Shown: positions 31,101 through 43,604 of the stretch, piece by piece
Layout of the letters: each line of letters opens with the position of its first letter
How positions within the stretch are numbered: position 1 is the stretch's first letter
NCBI GenBank assembly: GCA_010094045.1
Contig: ML986712.1
Span: 2,249 to 66,248, forward strand
Origin: Lojkania enalia
Lineage: Eukaryota > Ascomycota > Dothideomycetes > Pleosporales
DNA length: 64,000 bases
Direction: 5' to 3'
Translations under genes and position numbers: made by a program
Notes under the pieces: model-generated
Seen by the model: only the letters and a program-made list of their open reading frames with translations
Told to the model about the DNA's origin: nothing
Database searches by the model: none

Positions 31101-34100
31101 CCTTTTCGATTTCTTGTGTTATATATGAGTTAAGTATAGAAGGGAAGATATGTTGGTAGGTTTTACTTGGCGTCGCGACGTAACAGTCGGCCGGGCCTTT
31201 TCAGCTGAGCATATTGCTCAGAAAGAAATAGTTCTGCTAGGGATTCTTATAGCGGTTGTCAGTGGGTGGGTTTTTGTCGAGATTGCATGATTCTTCTTGC
31301 TTGACTCTTTTTATTTACGCACGAAGGGGCAGGTGTGTTAGTACAAGGTTGCTCTCCGAGGTACTACATCGAAGGGCTCACCGCCTGTTTTTAGAATAGC
31401 ATATTCCTCCAAATGAAACAATACTGCTACAAATCCCATAATTGTTGCTTATTTGTGCTTTTAGTCAAGTCTACTTGAGCTTCTTCTGGAGTTCCTTTAT
31501 TTGCGCACGGTACTGTGCTTCACGGCTCCAGGCTTCTCTGGCGGCTTTTAATTCTTGGAGGATTCTGCTTTTGCTTATACGCAGAGCAAAGGGCATTTAG
31601 TAGTATCGTCTATTTTCTACTCTTTCCACGGCAGTGGATATAATGGTTTTTTGGTCCAACACATTGAGTGAGAATTCCGCATTTATGAAGTGGGAGCAGA
31701 ACAGTCGTTTGCCCATGATTACCGTTTGGCGGCTTTTCTAGTTGACCTTTTTGGCCGACTATTCTTTGCTTATAAATTGTTATTCTGAAGCTCTTCCCCA
31801 GCATAGGGCTATGCCATTGTTTATTTTAATTCTCATTAGATGGCCTTACTGAGATTTGTAGAGGGGAAGAGGATCGTCGTGTAATTGAGCTACGCTGCTC
31901 TCCTTCAACAGCCATACTCAGATATGTTGGAGTTTTCTAGTTGATGAACTGAATGAATAAGGGTTTAATGTTCCTAGAGCAGAGGTGAACGGGTTTTTTA
32001 CCCATAGTCGGTGCAATTCCCACATTTTAGCCCCCATATATATTCCTACGAGTTTACTTTTCCTGCTATATCTCCACAATGGGATTTGTAGAAAAGAAAA
32101 ATTGACACACAAGCCATATTGTCAGTTTGAATTGCCAGCCATTTCCGTCCATGCTGGAAGCTTTAGTCAATTTTCTGAGTAAATGATGATCCACCGTTTG
32201 CTAAGGCAAAGGGCCAACCGGTTTTCGCCCATTGAACATGATATATAACATTTTAGTTGGTGCGCATTGTAGGACGTAGCTACTAGTACTATTTCCCATG
32301 GTAGTTCAAAAGGCCTGTAGAGGAAAAAAGGATTAGTAGGCAAAATATATTATTGATTTCAATGGCCAGTCATACTTTCTGGAGATTGAATATTCTAGTC
32401 GATGCTTCGGATAAGGGTTTATCGTTCTAACTAGAGACAAGCTGCTCTTTCCACTCATAAAGACGCATTTCAGTCGACGTCTATTGCGTCCTATGCGTCG
32501 TCAGGGCTTTTGCGCAGTATGCAGTCGAAATAATGGCGTTTTTATTGCCTAATGCATGATATTATTAGATTCGCGCTTATAGAAGAGAGAAGGATTGTAT
32601 CACCATACGGAACAGTTCGCCTATTTTGGCCACTAGACATGTTCTTGCGTGCTTATAGAGGGACTTCGACTATCTTGGGGAATATAAGATCTCCTTCGTG
32701 GTAATATTTTTTTAGGAGTTTCTTCAGACAATTTAGCGTAAAACAGGGCTGCGTGATTGTAATGCCACCCATATCGGAGGAATGTGGACGTTTTCAGAAG
32801 ATGACAATTGCTATGCGATCATCGGAAGGTAGCTTTTAGTTAGCAGCTACGACCTCTAGTGGGAGGAATTTTTGGAGGACATTAAATAAGATTTCAGTAT
32901 TGCAAGCGCGGGCCGGACTTTCGCCCATTCATTCTTAGTAGCTAACATTTTAGTAGAAGGTCTATTCATCCAAGAATTTCTCGAGTTCTGGCGTGTAACA
33001 GAGCTGCGAGTTTGAATTGCCGGCCTCATACCGTCTTGAAACCATCGTTTTTTTAGAGTAAAAGATGACCCATAGGATTGCAGAACAATGATTTTAATCC
33101 ATATCTATAAATTCTGGAGATGAGGTCTTCTAAACGTCTTTCGAACAAGAATGTTTTAAGGTAGGCAGTTCGGACTTCCGAGACATAGAACGGGGGGTCC
33201 ATTCCTTTTAGTCGAGTACTCATGCCTTGATCCTTTCTGTTTTTGTAGCTCTCGTCATGGCGTAGCGGCTTTAGGATTGCCCGATTTTCTCGTCGGGAGT
33301 TTTCCAGGCGATTTTAGTAGAGAAGAAAATCGCCATAGCATGCAAATCTTTAGGTTTTAATCAAATTTCATTTACTTTTCCCCTGTCATTTTGTAGTACG
33401 ATGCGCGGGTACTACACTCCTCCCGATAGTACTCTTCACGGTCTGTTTTCAGTCAATGCTCGTCATCTGAAGCCGTATGTTTATTAGAGAAATCCTTGCA
33501 GTAAGGCATCCTACAATGATTTTCATTGCCAAGCTCATTTTGAGGGTCTCGCAAGCTTGTAGTAGAGAATCGAGCCACTATTTAATACGGGGTGATTGCT
33601 ATTAGTCATCCCAGCGACCTATTATATTTTTTTTGTCACATTTTTGAACACGCCTGTTTTCCCGAGCGGCAATTAGTTCTTCTCATAAAATTTTGATCAG
33701 CCAATCTTTAACTGTGACTCATTGACTCGAATATTTTGTAGTTTGCCAAATTTGCTACGTACAATTTGCGAGCCATATCATCATTTATATTCTGATGATG
33801 TGTCCTTGTGTGACCTTTTAGAGAGGACTTATTGCTGGCTATAGATTTCCTAAAATGGTGTTTTTCTTTTTTTTTTTTTTCTTTTTTAAAAAGTACTCAC
33901 GCCGCGTTGTTTCAAGTCTTGTACTTTTGGAGTGGACACGCACATGACATATTCGCTCCTGTATTTTTGGCCCGCTAACATGTGATTCAGATTTTCTTCT
34001 TTCTAGAAAACGGCGAATAAAAAATAACCGCTCCTAGCAGGCGCACATGACTTCATTTGCGATGTGCTTTTAGTCGTTTACTCATTGTCTAATTGCTAGA

Positions 34101-35885
34101 TGACTCGCTAGAGGTATCTCTCGGGATTTGGAAAGCGTGGTGGTATTCTATCCCCCATGAAGGCGTCGCGAGAACAATTAATGGAATAGAGGCGAGACAT
34201 GTAGTGTGGGAAATTTGGTTTTTACAGCCGTCACACCGCTTTGAATACCTGTGTAATGTGTCGTAGTGGGTATACACACGACCTTCCCTCCATAGCAGTT
34301 ACAGGTTACTGATTATGATAGGATGGTAACGATTTTTGGTCAAGGTTTGAATTGTAATTTTTTGACTTTGCTGGTGATCGGCTGGTCTTTCTGTCAATGA
34401 TTCCCCCCTGCTCTATATTTTGGTAACATGTTTGTTATCGTATCACTTGTTTTACTCCAAATTGCTTCTAGGAATAGTAGTGCTAGAATAACAGTTTTAC
34501 GCTCTGTGTATTTGTAAATAGTATTGTTTTTGAAAACTCATACAATTACCCGTACTATCTGCCTGGCGTCGGCGTATATTGTGGTGATTTTTTAATAAAA
34601 TATGCGGCTAGAGCGCCGTCTCTTTTAATCACCACCGCATAGGTCCCTTTTATATCAGGGTCTCTAGAACATGCGTATGCTTTATTTTGAGAGGCTGTAA
34701 TAGCGCTTTTCTACTTGTGAAGGTATGGTCGCGAACTTTAGACTTATATGGCGTCATAGTAGGAAGTATGGACTTTCGTGGAGAATTCATAAAACTCTTA
34801 TGATAGTTGCTTTTATCTAAGTCAGGGCTCCAGAAAATTCTCCATAGTCTATCATGTCTCCTATTAGAGTACCCATGCATTTCCCCAGGTCTTAGTTCCG
34901 TTACCATACGTTTATTTATAGATAATTTCATTTAGAATTTTTTGGGAGACAGTGCTTAAGGTACAAATAACGCGTATGCTTTATGAATACTTTGTATATT
35001 ATCGTGATGTTGCAGGCTTCACCAGGTATCCGTATTGCTCCCCTATAATCGTTTTAGTTTCGCTAGATTTAACTATATAACTAGTGAAGCTTGGCTTTTA
35101 TTGTTATATTGCGCGGCTAGAAACGTTTTTAGAGGCCATCTATATTATTGTTGTCGGAGTTTAATTTCCGCGATGATAGTACGGCGTAGTATAGGTTCTT
35201 GTAGGCACCCACCTCTTCCATTAAAACTAGGTTTTTAAATTCTACTCGAAATTGTAATTGCGATCGAGGAATTTTATTCCTGTTCGGCATTAGGCTTTGC
35301 ATTCTTATTCAGGGAAAACTGTGGGTAGCGCTGGGCTTAGTAGAATTATAAAGTTGGTATGATATAGTGCGGATTTTGGTGCAGAACGGGTGAGATTTTG
35401 GAATTGCTTTTATTAGTTGTAGATGTTATTCGGCAGCATCAGATAATCAACATCCAAATCTAGTCCTTCTATCTTGAATTAAAGGGCTCTTGAAAAAAAA
35501 AAAAAGGGGGGCGTTAACAATATATGTATCTTCACTTCATAGCATTTTGGTGATTGCGCCTGGACATTTTAATGTTCCATAAATCAGTATTATAGTATGC
35601 GTGAGTTCACATCTACTGCGAAACTTTCGGGGCATGATTATTCGTTTCGATATATTTATTTTGTGTTTTAGATTTTTAAATTTCCGATAAGCTTAGCTAT
35701 ATCGTTTCCACCACTCTAGATTTTTCGCTATGATTATTAAGACGCGTAACAACTGAATTCTCGGAATTCCCGCCTACATCACCTATCCAAAATAAACACC
35801 AGAGTGACAGCTATTATAATAGGTGCATTTATACCTCCCAGAGCGCTACTATCCTAGAGAGACCCTCCGTGGTCGGTTGGAGGGC
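31101..35885. repeat. Gene desert with a highly diverged repeat pattern
   Basis: 4.8 kb without a plausible exon on either strand. The composition is AT-rich but much less so than the RIP-mutated blocks, and TA-richness is lower. Between about 31.6 and 33.7 kb certain words recur in the same order at intervals of roughly 170-300 bp. One is a CGG-TTTTCGCCCATT-like word near 31706, 31995, 32220, 32437, 32612 and 32915. Another is TTGAATTGCCRGCC-like, near 32126, 32357, 32758, 33014 and 33524. A third is TCTAGTYGATG followed by ATAAGGGTTTA, near 31930 and 32385. This suggests an old tandem or nested array. The stretch 33.7-35.9 kb shows no pattern I could define. Confidence 0.5.
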
Positions 35886-36055
35886 ATGACAAACAGCACC
35901 ACGAGCCATCAGCGCCAGCAGCGGCTATCTCTAGAGCAAGAGAAATTCTTAGTTAACTAGATACTTGAAGAAGATGCGCGCACGCTTGCCCTACCTTATA
36001 GGCTCAAGTCCGCGAAATGGCTATTAAATCCTGCGAATGAATGGCAATAAGAATC
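35886..36055 (+). pseudogene. 5' fragment of pogo/Fot-type transposase, cut by copia insertion
   Basis: From ATG 35886 the frame reads MTNSTTSHQRQQRLSLEQEKF and on through LVN-stop-ILEEDAR, the start of the CENP-B/psq-type helix-turn-helix found in fungal pogo-like transposases. With small frameshifts it continues AQVREMAIK and LRMNGNKNP, where it is interrupted by the copia element at the target site GAATC (36051-36055). The sequence resumes at 41399. Stops are TAG/TAA at positions compatible with RIP. This fragment is markedly less AT-rich than the DNA that follows. Confidence 0.75.
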
Positions 36056-36224
36056 TATCACGGTTATGGAAGGAGACATCTGGTAGACGTGCAGGTGAGA
36101 GCGACTGCTTGTAAAGCTATGGGAAGTTAGGACTGCATATTAGAAAGCAGGTTCTTGGAACTTGCATCAACACAGACAGACACGGATATAGACACAGAAT
36201 AATAGACCCTTTTTTACACTAATA
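36056..36224 (+). repeat. 5' LTR of copia element
   Basis: 169 bp, begins TATCACGG and ends CTAATA. RIP of an original TG...CA boundary would give these TA ends. It is nearly free of RIP compared with its partner at 41225-41393. Confidence 0.9.
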
Positions 36225-39200
36225 GTTATGAGCCCGGATTGCGACTGATAGCTCGCATTATAACTGATTAGCACCTACGATCGGGATCAATGTTTGATCA
36301 TACTATACGGAGCCACTAACCTTACGATAACCACAGAGTTAGATCTAGCAGTTACCTAAGTAACAGTCGTCCTCGATCGAGCCGACGACTAGCATAAGTA
36401 GCTATTTATTCGAAAGGATACTGCTCAGAAAAACGACCTCTAGTAGTACGTGGACCCTGCTACACCGGCAGCGGACCTACCTATATTAACGGTACAACCT
36501 AAACCTCAGCTTACTAACTATTATAATAGAGCGACTTCGATTTCTTAGCTGTCGGCTGCCGAACTAAAGCTTTATTAATAGGAGTATAAGCGATGGGAGC
36601 AACAGGACATTAAGTTCAAACGTTAGAAGAAAGCTCTTACCGACTTTAACTCCAAGATTAGTAAAATAATTGCTTTAAAGCATCTTTACCTAATTAAGAC
36701 TAAGGATATACTATACGATTGACTAATAACGCTTAAGAAGTACCTTACACCATCCAACGCCACCCGTTAGCGAGACCTTATCGTACGATACAAGAACCTT
36801 CAGATACTGCTATAAGGTAAGAAGGTAGAGGAATAGTTACGATTATAGGTGGAAGTTACGAATATATGCATTACTGCAAAGGTTTCTAAGATAATAGGTT
36901 TATAGGTATAAGAAGACTTCCTTATCACCTACAGAATAATCAATCCTAAATATAATATATTAGGCCTGCGAGCCTTAATTAACCTGGAGGAAGTTGGTGA
37001 GGCTATTCTATTAGTAGAAGACTACGTTAGTAAATTTACTACCTATCTTAAGCGTGTAAGACCAATATAGTTAGGACTTAGCTCTATAGCTGCGGAGCTT
37101 AATACTGCGAAGCCGCAGCAGCAGCAGTAGTAGTAGAAGAAGAAGAATAGTAATAAAGATAAGCTATAATATCTATATGGCCTAAAATACTTTTAGGTAG
37201 ATTGTTGGCTAATTAACATCAATTACCTATAAAGGCTAAAAGGTTATACGAATGCAACCGGTTAAAAGAAGCTTAATACTATTCTTGCCGCTGATTTAAG
37301 CTTAAAAGACAAGATTAAGAAAATACTTAACAATTAGCGTACGAAACGACAAGATGTAGAGAGTATTACTATAGATAATAGCACCTCTTCTACTAAGCCT
37401 ATAGCTAACACGGTGCGATATATATACTAGGATAAGATTAAAGAGCTTCACGCTCTATATAAAGATAAGCCTTATACTCTAAATAAAGATAAGCCTCGCG
37501 CTCTACATGACGATGATAGACCTTATATCCTATATAAGGAAGGAGAACGCCGCGATCTAGACAAGGATGCTAAAAAGTACTCAGCTTAGTCAGTCGCTGA
37601 TAATAGTATAAAGCTAGACAATCGACTATATATAGTAGTAAGTATAGAAGATAATATCGATAAGCTCAGCAATTAATAGATACTAGATCCTAGGTCTAAT
37701 ACCCACGTAATTAATACTAAAGACTAGAAGGGATAGATAAGAGAATACGATGCTACTATAACTAATTTTATTAGCGCAGGTATAGAACGTATTTAGATTA
37801 CAGCCTGGGGAAGTATAAAGCTGATAGCGAGGATACCGACAGGTATATAACTGCTAGTACTTACTTATATCGCCTATATATAAGGATTTATTACTAGTCT
37901 AATAGACCTAGTATAATACCGGAGAATTAATATACACTTCAACTCTAGACGAGATTTTCTATATAGGAATAATTTAGAAATAATTCTTACTTATCTTAAC
38001 TATAATAGAGGACACTAGCTGGTAGACGCTAATACCTCTTATCACCCGAAACCTATAATACTATTATCTTTTAATACTATCTATCGATTTTCTAAGGATC
38101 CTTAACTAGACTAGATTGTTAACGCTAGGATAGCTTATTAAATTTAAACTTACCCTAGTAAGAAGGTGATTAATAGTCTAATAATAAACGTTGATAGACT
38201 TATTATTAAAGGTAATACCGAGGACTTTTATTATATCTATACGGAGATAAAGTTGATAAAGAAGATATCTTAAAGATAGTAGGAGGACTAAGTAATAAAG
38301 CCTTTCTATTAAGTTGCTATCGACGTTATCTAGCTTATATTATAAGGAGAAGCCTATCTAAACAGCGATTAATAGGCTAGATATATAGTTGATTAGTATA
38401 CGAAGTAGTATAAAGTATCAACTTTTCCTTACTAAATAAAGATGTTTCTAGATTAATAGACGACCTAAATAATATGTAAGATACAGCGTATCTTTAACTA
38501 TAATATAATAGCTATTAGAGTAGATAAGAACCGCGGATTTAGTATATCGCTAAACGTCCTAGAGGATCTCTACTATAACCTTAGCATATAATATAAGCCG
38601 CGAGCCGAGTATATAGAAGAGTAGAATAGATTAGTAGAGCGGGTAGGCTTTATACTTATTGTCCGAGCTAGAGTAATAAGACTTTAAGCGGGACTACTAA
38701 AGTCTCTAATCTATAAGCTTATTAGAACAGCAGCGTATATTCTAAATCGTACACCAACGGAGGTACTATAATAGAAAATACCCTACGAAATTGTATAGGG
38801 GAGAAAGCCGAAGGTTTATTATATATATCTAATTAGCTGTCGAGTATATATACTTAATCGACTACTAAAACGTATAAATAAGCTAGAATTAAAAGCTCTA
38901 ATCAGATACTTTATTAGATATAACTCTACCAACATCTTTAGGATCTAGATACCTACGAAGAATAAGGTTATATATACTTATAATATAGTATTTAAGCTAA
39001 GCAAGTTCTATAACAGACCTAAAGGCTACGCTAATAAATTAGTTATTAAAGAAGCTATTAAGCTTCTAGTATTTCTAGAGGAGTCTATATTAGACGATAT
39101 AGCTATTAAAGACCTACTAATATTACAGTAACGCTATCAGAATTAGTAATATAAAGCTATACCTAAGCTCACCGAGTTATAGATAGAGGGTAAGAATACT

Positions 39201-41224
39201 AAGGAAATAGAGCAATTATATAAATAGGAGCAACTGTTAACCCTAGAATATTCTAATTTAGGACTATCTAGACGAAACTAAAGCGAGTTAGATTAATAGA
39301 AGCTGTCTACTACCTAGCTTAATAGCTATATTCCCAATTAATATTAGAATAATACTTTAAGGTGTTAAGACCTCGATTTTAATACTAATAATATTATTAA
39401 AGGACCCCGACGAACTTATTAAAACGCTAATCTCTACAAACTAGAATAATAGTAGACTTATACTATATTATATAGTAGATCAGTTAATAATTACCTATAT
39501 ACGTTTTCATCTATATTTAAGTATTAGCCGATAATAAAGATATATAAAACTTAGCTTCTAGAGGTACCTTAATTATATTAAGAGCTTACTTATCACCAGC
39601 TTAGTAAGCAGTTCTGAGAGGCTGCCTAGAAGGAATATCGTAAAGTCTAGAGTAAAGGCTGCTTTACAAAGATAATATATATAGTAGAAACTATAGATAT
39701 AAAAGTACTACTCTTAATATAGGTATTTATATATAAATTTAATAAGAATAGCTACCTCTATTACTTTAAAGTATAATTAGTAGTTTAAAGTAACCTACAG
39801 CAGCTATATAGAGATATATATACTACTACCCTAGCTGGACGAATATTCTAAGCTATTATAGCTATTACTAACTAATTTAGACTCGATCTACTCTAGTATA
39901 ATATACTAAATACCTTTCTTAATACTCGGATCTATTAGAAGCTCTATATTAAAACGCCGGATAGATTTAAGAAGGACGGACAGCTGCTATAGATATTAAG
40001 AGCCCTATATAAACTAAAGGAGTTACTACTCCTATAGTATAAGGAACTGAGAAAGATACTACTATTACTGGGATTAATACTAATTAGAGGATTTCTATAT
40101 ATCTATATTAATAAATAGCTAATACTATTCGTTTACGTCGACGATATTATTATAGCTATTTATCTGACTAATCAACACCTATATTAGAGGTTCAAGATTC
40201 AGCTTAGCAAGTACTATAGCCTTAAGTACCTTAGACTAATTAAATAGTTTCTAGATATACGCGTTATTTAAGATACTAATATATATATAATATACTTAGT
40301 ATAGGATATATATATCGATAAAATTACTATTAAGTATAATATCGTTGTGATAGAACGCTATTCTAAAGTACCTATAACAGTTAACTACCTCGAATAGTTT
40401 ATAGAGGAACTAAACTAAACCTAGACAAAGATATACTAAGAATTAGTTAACTATCTAGCCTTCTTAATATAGTTTATACGTCTAAAATTAGCGCGTATAT
40501 ATATAATTTACGCCTCTTACTTAACCAATCTAGGATAAGTATATATTAGCTCTATTCGCAAGGTCTGGAGCTATATTATTAATACTAAGTATTAAGTACT
40601 ATAGGTATAAGTAGTAAATAAAAGAGGTATCTAAGAGTACCTTATAATACTACAGGATTACCGCAACCCAGTATTCTTTAGTATATTAGATACTGTATTT
40701 ACTAATAACGTTAAGATACAACGAAACTTATAAGGATATATATTATAGCTATTTAGTATAACTATTAACTAGAAGTCGACGCTTTAATATACTGTTACGA
40801 AATTAACTACTAAGGTAGAGCTGCTAGTACTATCTCTCGCAGGATTAGAGATAGAAGAGTAGTATTATCTATTTAACGGACTGTTACTAAAGCTTAATTA
40901 GACTCCTATTATCTAATATAACAACTAGCAGACTGTAGGAATTATTATAAAAGAGTAGGATAAGTTTACTACTAAGCTTAAGTATATTAATATTTACTAG
41001 AATTAGGTTCGCTAGGAAGTCGAGCAATATTACCTCTATATATAATAGAAGCCTACAGATTAGATACCCGCAGACGGAATAATAAAGATACTTCCTTACT
41101 AGAAGTATACTAAGTTTATACGATAACTTTACCTTATAGATATACGATTAAAGGTTTAAAGGATAGAGAAGGATATTAAGTAAGTTATCCTTTTATCGCC
41201 TATCGACTACAGGATAAGGGGGTG

Positions 41225-41393
41225 TATTATAGTTATAGAAGGAGACATCTAATAGACATGCAGGTGAGAGCGACTGCTTATAAAGCTATAGGAAGTTAAG
41301 ACTATATATTAGAAAGCAGGTTCTTAAAACTTATATTAACATAAATAGATACGGATATAGATATAGAATAATAGACCCTTTTTTATACTAATA
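41225..41393 (+). repeat. 3' LTR of copia element
   Basis: 169 bp, begins TATTATAG and ends CTAATA. It differs from the 5' LTR at about 24 positions, every one a C-to-T or G-to-A change in this copy. Confidence 0.9.
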
Positions 41394-41398
41394 GAATC

Positions 41399-42620
41399 CT
41401 ATTTACAAGTCTAAGCTATTATATCTTATTAAGCGAAATCTACGTACAGCCTCTATATTAGCTAGAAGGACTAAGACTACTAGAGCTATAACTGCTGCAC
41501 CTGAGTAAGTACGCGCTTTTCCGGAGCTCTTTATATATATATAAGATAGAGGCCGGAAATTCGGCTCGAGTATTACTATAATATAGATAAGACTAGGGTT
41601 GCTTTTAAAATATATACGAATATACAAGTCCTTATACAAATATTAAAGAAGAAGGTATATATTAAATCTCTAGAGGATTGTAAGGAGGTCTTAATAAATA
41701 AGTATATCTTAACTATTAGCCTCTAGGAATAACTAAACGTTATATATGATATGTATTATTATATATTATATAGCTACGTCATATTTTTACCCCTAAATAG
41801 CTGTTCCGTGACCTTAGCACCAACTACTACTATTAGGTAGATATAGTAGCTATATTAAATTTTAAATTCCTTTGCAAATAGTATTAAATTAAGCTTCTAT
41901 ACCTGGTTGTATATTCCTTATCCATTCTACAGTCCCCCCCCCATCCAGCGCTTCTCCCGGTTGTTAACTTAAAGTATTGACGTGAAATTTAAGCTCTATT
42001 AGTCTTTAATAATAGAGTACCTATAAAGAAAGGATACTTTATTTACTGCTATAACTTGGTTAGATATAGGGGCCTTACTAAGCGTACAATTCGAGCTGGC
42101 AAGCAAGCTAGAAGCTTCTGTCTATTTAATATTAACTTCGTACTCAAATCCTCACATATGCTAGGGCGCCCTGCTATACCTATACTTCAGGAGCAGCCTC
42201 TGTTTAAGATAAATTCTCTATATACTACGCCTCGGAAAGCGCAGGATATCTATCGCGTACAGCCGCAGCCTTAGTAATCAGAAATGCTGTCTCATTCAAC
42301 CCGGATGATTCTCTTTAAAGCTGGTAAAGCGCAATCAACTGCAAATGCTCGAGCAGCAATAATGGAGGCAGAAAATCAGCGACTAAAACACTAGCTAAAA
42401 GCTACTGGCTGTACAAAGCCTCGAAAAAGGATTTAAAGACCCCTATAAGCGCTTTGCAGATATTGGTAATATCATAGAGGCTATTAATCGATCAGTGGCT
42501 GAGCAAGCTCGTAGAAACAAACTAAGCATAGAGGATAAGGCTACTGCTGCTGCAGCTACTACTACTGCAGCTACTACAACTGCAACTCTTAAGTCTATGT
42601 ATATTGAGTGGCAATTATAA
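41399..42620 (+). pseudogene. 3' part of pogo/Fot-type transposase
   Basis: Continues the gene started at 35886: joined across one copy of GAATC the frame reads NGNKNPIYKSKLLYLIKRNL. Family-like blocks follow: TRAITAAPE (stop) VRAFPELF, then LKKKVYIKSLED before the catalytic region, LTKRTIRAG and SSHMLGRPAIP around 42060-42165, TPRKAQDIYR, SHSTRMILFKAGKAQSTANAR and MEAENQRLKH. It ends near the TAA at 42618-42620. Catalytic aspartate context is not readable because the centre (about 41500-41950) is heavily mutated. The last ~550 bp are much less mutated than the centre. The outer terminal repeats of this element were not found. Confidence 0.75.
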
Positions 42621-43604
42621 CTGTAAATTACAGAGCTCTTTACGGATTTGTAGAATATTTCATGTTAATAGAGGCTGATGGAAACCTTATAGTAGCGGGA
42701 ACTATATAGCCGAGCTTATAGTGGCGTAATTTCGCTGTGGAGGGATACTGGTAAAATCAGCGGTAGAGAGTCTGGAATTCATATGCAATGTGAAGCGTGG
42801 GCTTTAGTTCGCCTTTCATATTGTCTATAGACGGCGCGTTATAGTTACAATCACTAGCTTAGTTTATCTCGTTTTCTCACAAATTTAGAAAGAAAGAAAA
42901 TATACGAGATCAATAAGCATTATATACTTCTAATTTGTGACACCGCAATATCAATGCGGTAATACAATGTCGCGTGAACAATCACGGTCGAAACACTCTG
43001 ATAATGTTTAAATATAGTAAATTGGATTCATGCCACAAATTAATCTCTCTCCGAAAGTATCTAGACAGAATTTTAGCAGGAAAGCCTAGCAGCTGCGTGA
43101 ACACTACGATCCCCCTAGAAATCATCCCCCTGACAAGATAAATAGTTTAAACAACTTCGTAGCTAGAGTCTGTGAAGCAAGCTCTAGTAAAAATGACAGT
43201 ATAGTCGGTGCAAGCATATGCGACTGTCCATGAAGAGATTACTGACTGCTCACCTCATTTCAATGATATCATCTCTGATATGCGGCGATAGTCTGGAGCA
43301 CTGAAAAAAAGAATATCGAGGTAAAGGTTCCCGGGACGTTCTCAAAGGATAAATGAGGCATTTGATGCCTGTGCCTGGAATTCGATAAGGTAGTCGGGCT
43401 TCCGGACTCAGAGTTTAATGCCGGCTGAAGGACTGTAGTTGGTATTAGAATCCTGTTTTCGTTGATTTTGATATAAATTTTTAGGCATTGGAATTATTGG
43501 GAAGCTATTAAAAGTATATCCCAAGTTTTAGTCCCAGATATCGATTTTATATGGGTATCACTTTAAAAAATTTTTTTTTAAAAAAATCGTACTCATAATA
43601 GAAA
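42621..43604. other. Transposon 3' flank and SDA1 downstream region
   Basis: About 1 kb without a coding exon. A local inverted word pair (TATCTCGTTTTCT ... AGAAAATATACGAGAT, near 42865-42910) could form a hairpin. A/T runs at 43562-43585 lie just past the SDA1 stop and probably belong to its polyadenylation region. Confidence 0.45.

Larger units (their letters stand above)
36056..41393 (+). mobile_element. Ty1/copia LTR retrotransposon, RIP-inactivated
   Basis: 5338-bp element with 169-bp LTRs (36056-36224 and 41225-41393) and the 5-bp target duplication GAATC (36051-36055 and 41394-41398). The order visible through RIP stops is Gag-like (about 36560-37130), zinc-knuckle-like and protease region, integrase (ERVGFILIV... 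and TAAYILNRTPTE near 38640-38760), reverse transcriptase with VYVDD at 40131-40145, and RNase H (TTKVELLVLSLAGLE near 40800). Integrase preceding reverse transcriptase defines the copia order. A purine-rich tract ending GGGGGTG lies just before the right LTR. Every frame carries many TAG/TAA codons where Gln or Trp are expected, so no protein can be made from this copy. Confidence 0.92.

Noticed and set aside
31101..35885. Mitochondrial DNA insertion (NUMT)
   Set aside because: No mitochondrial gene, tRNA or intron-encoded endonuclease text could be read on either strand.
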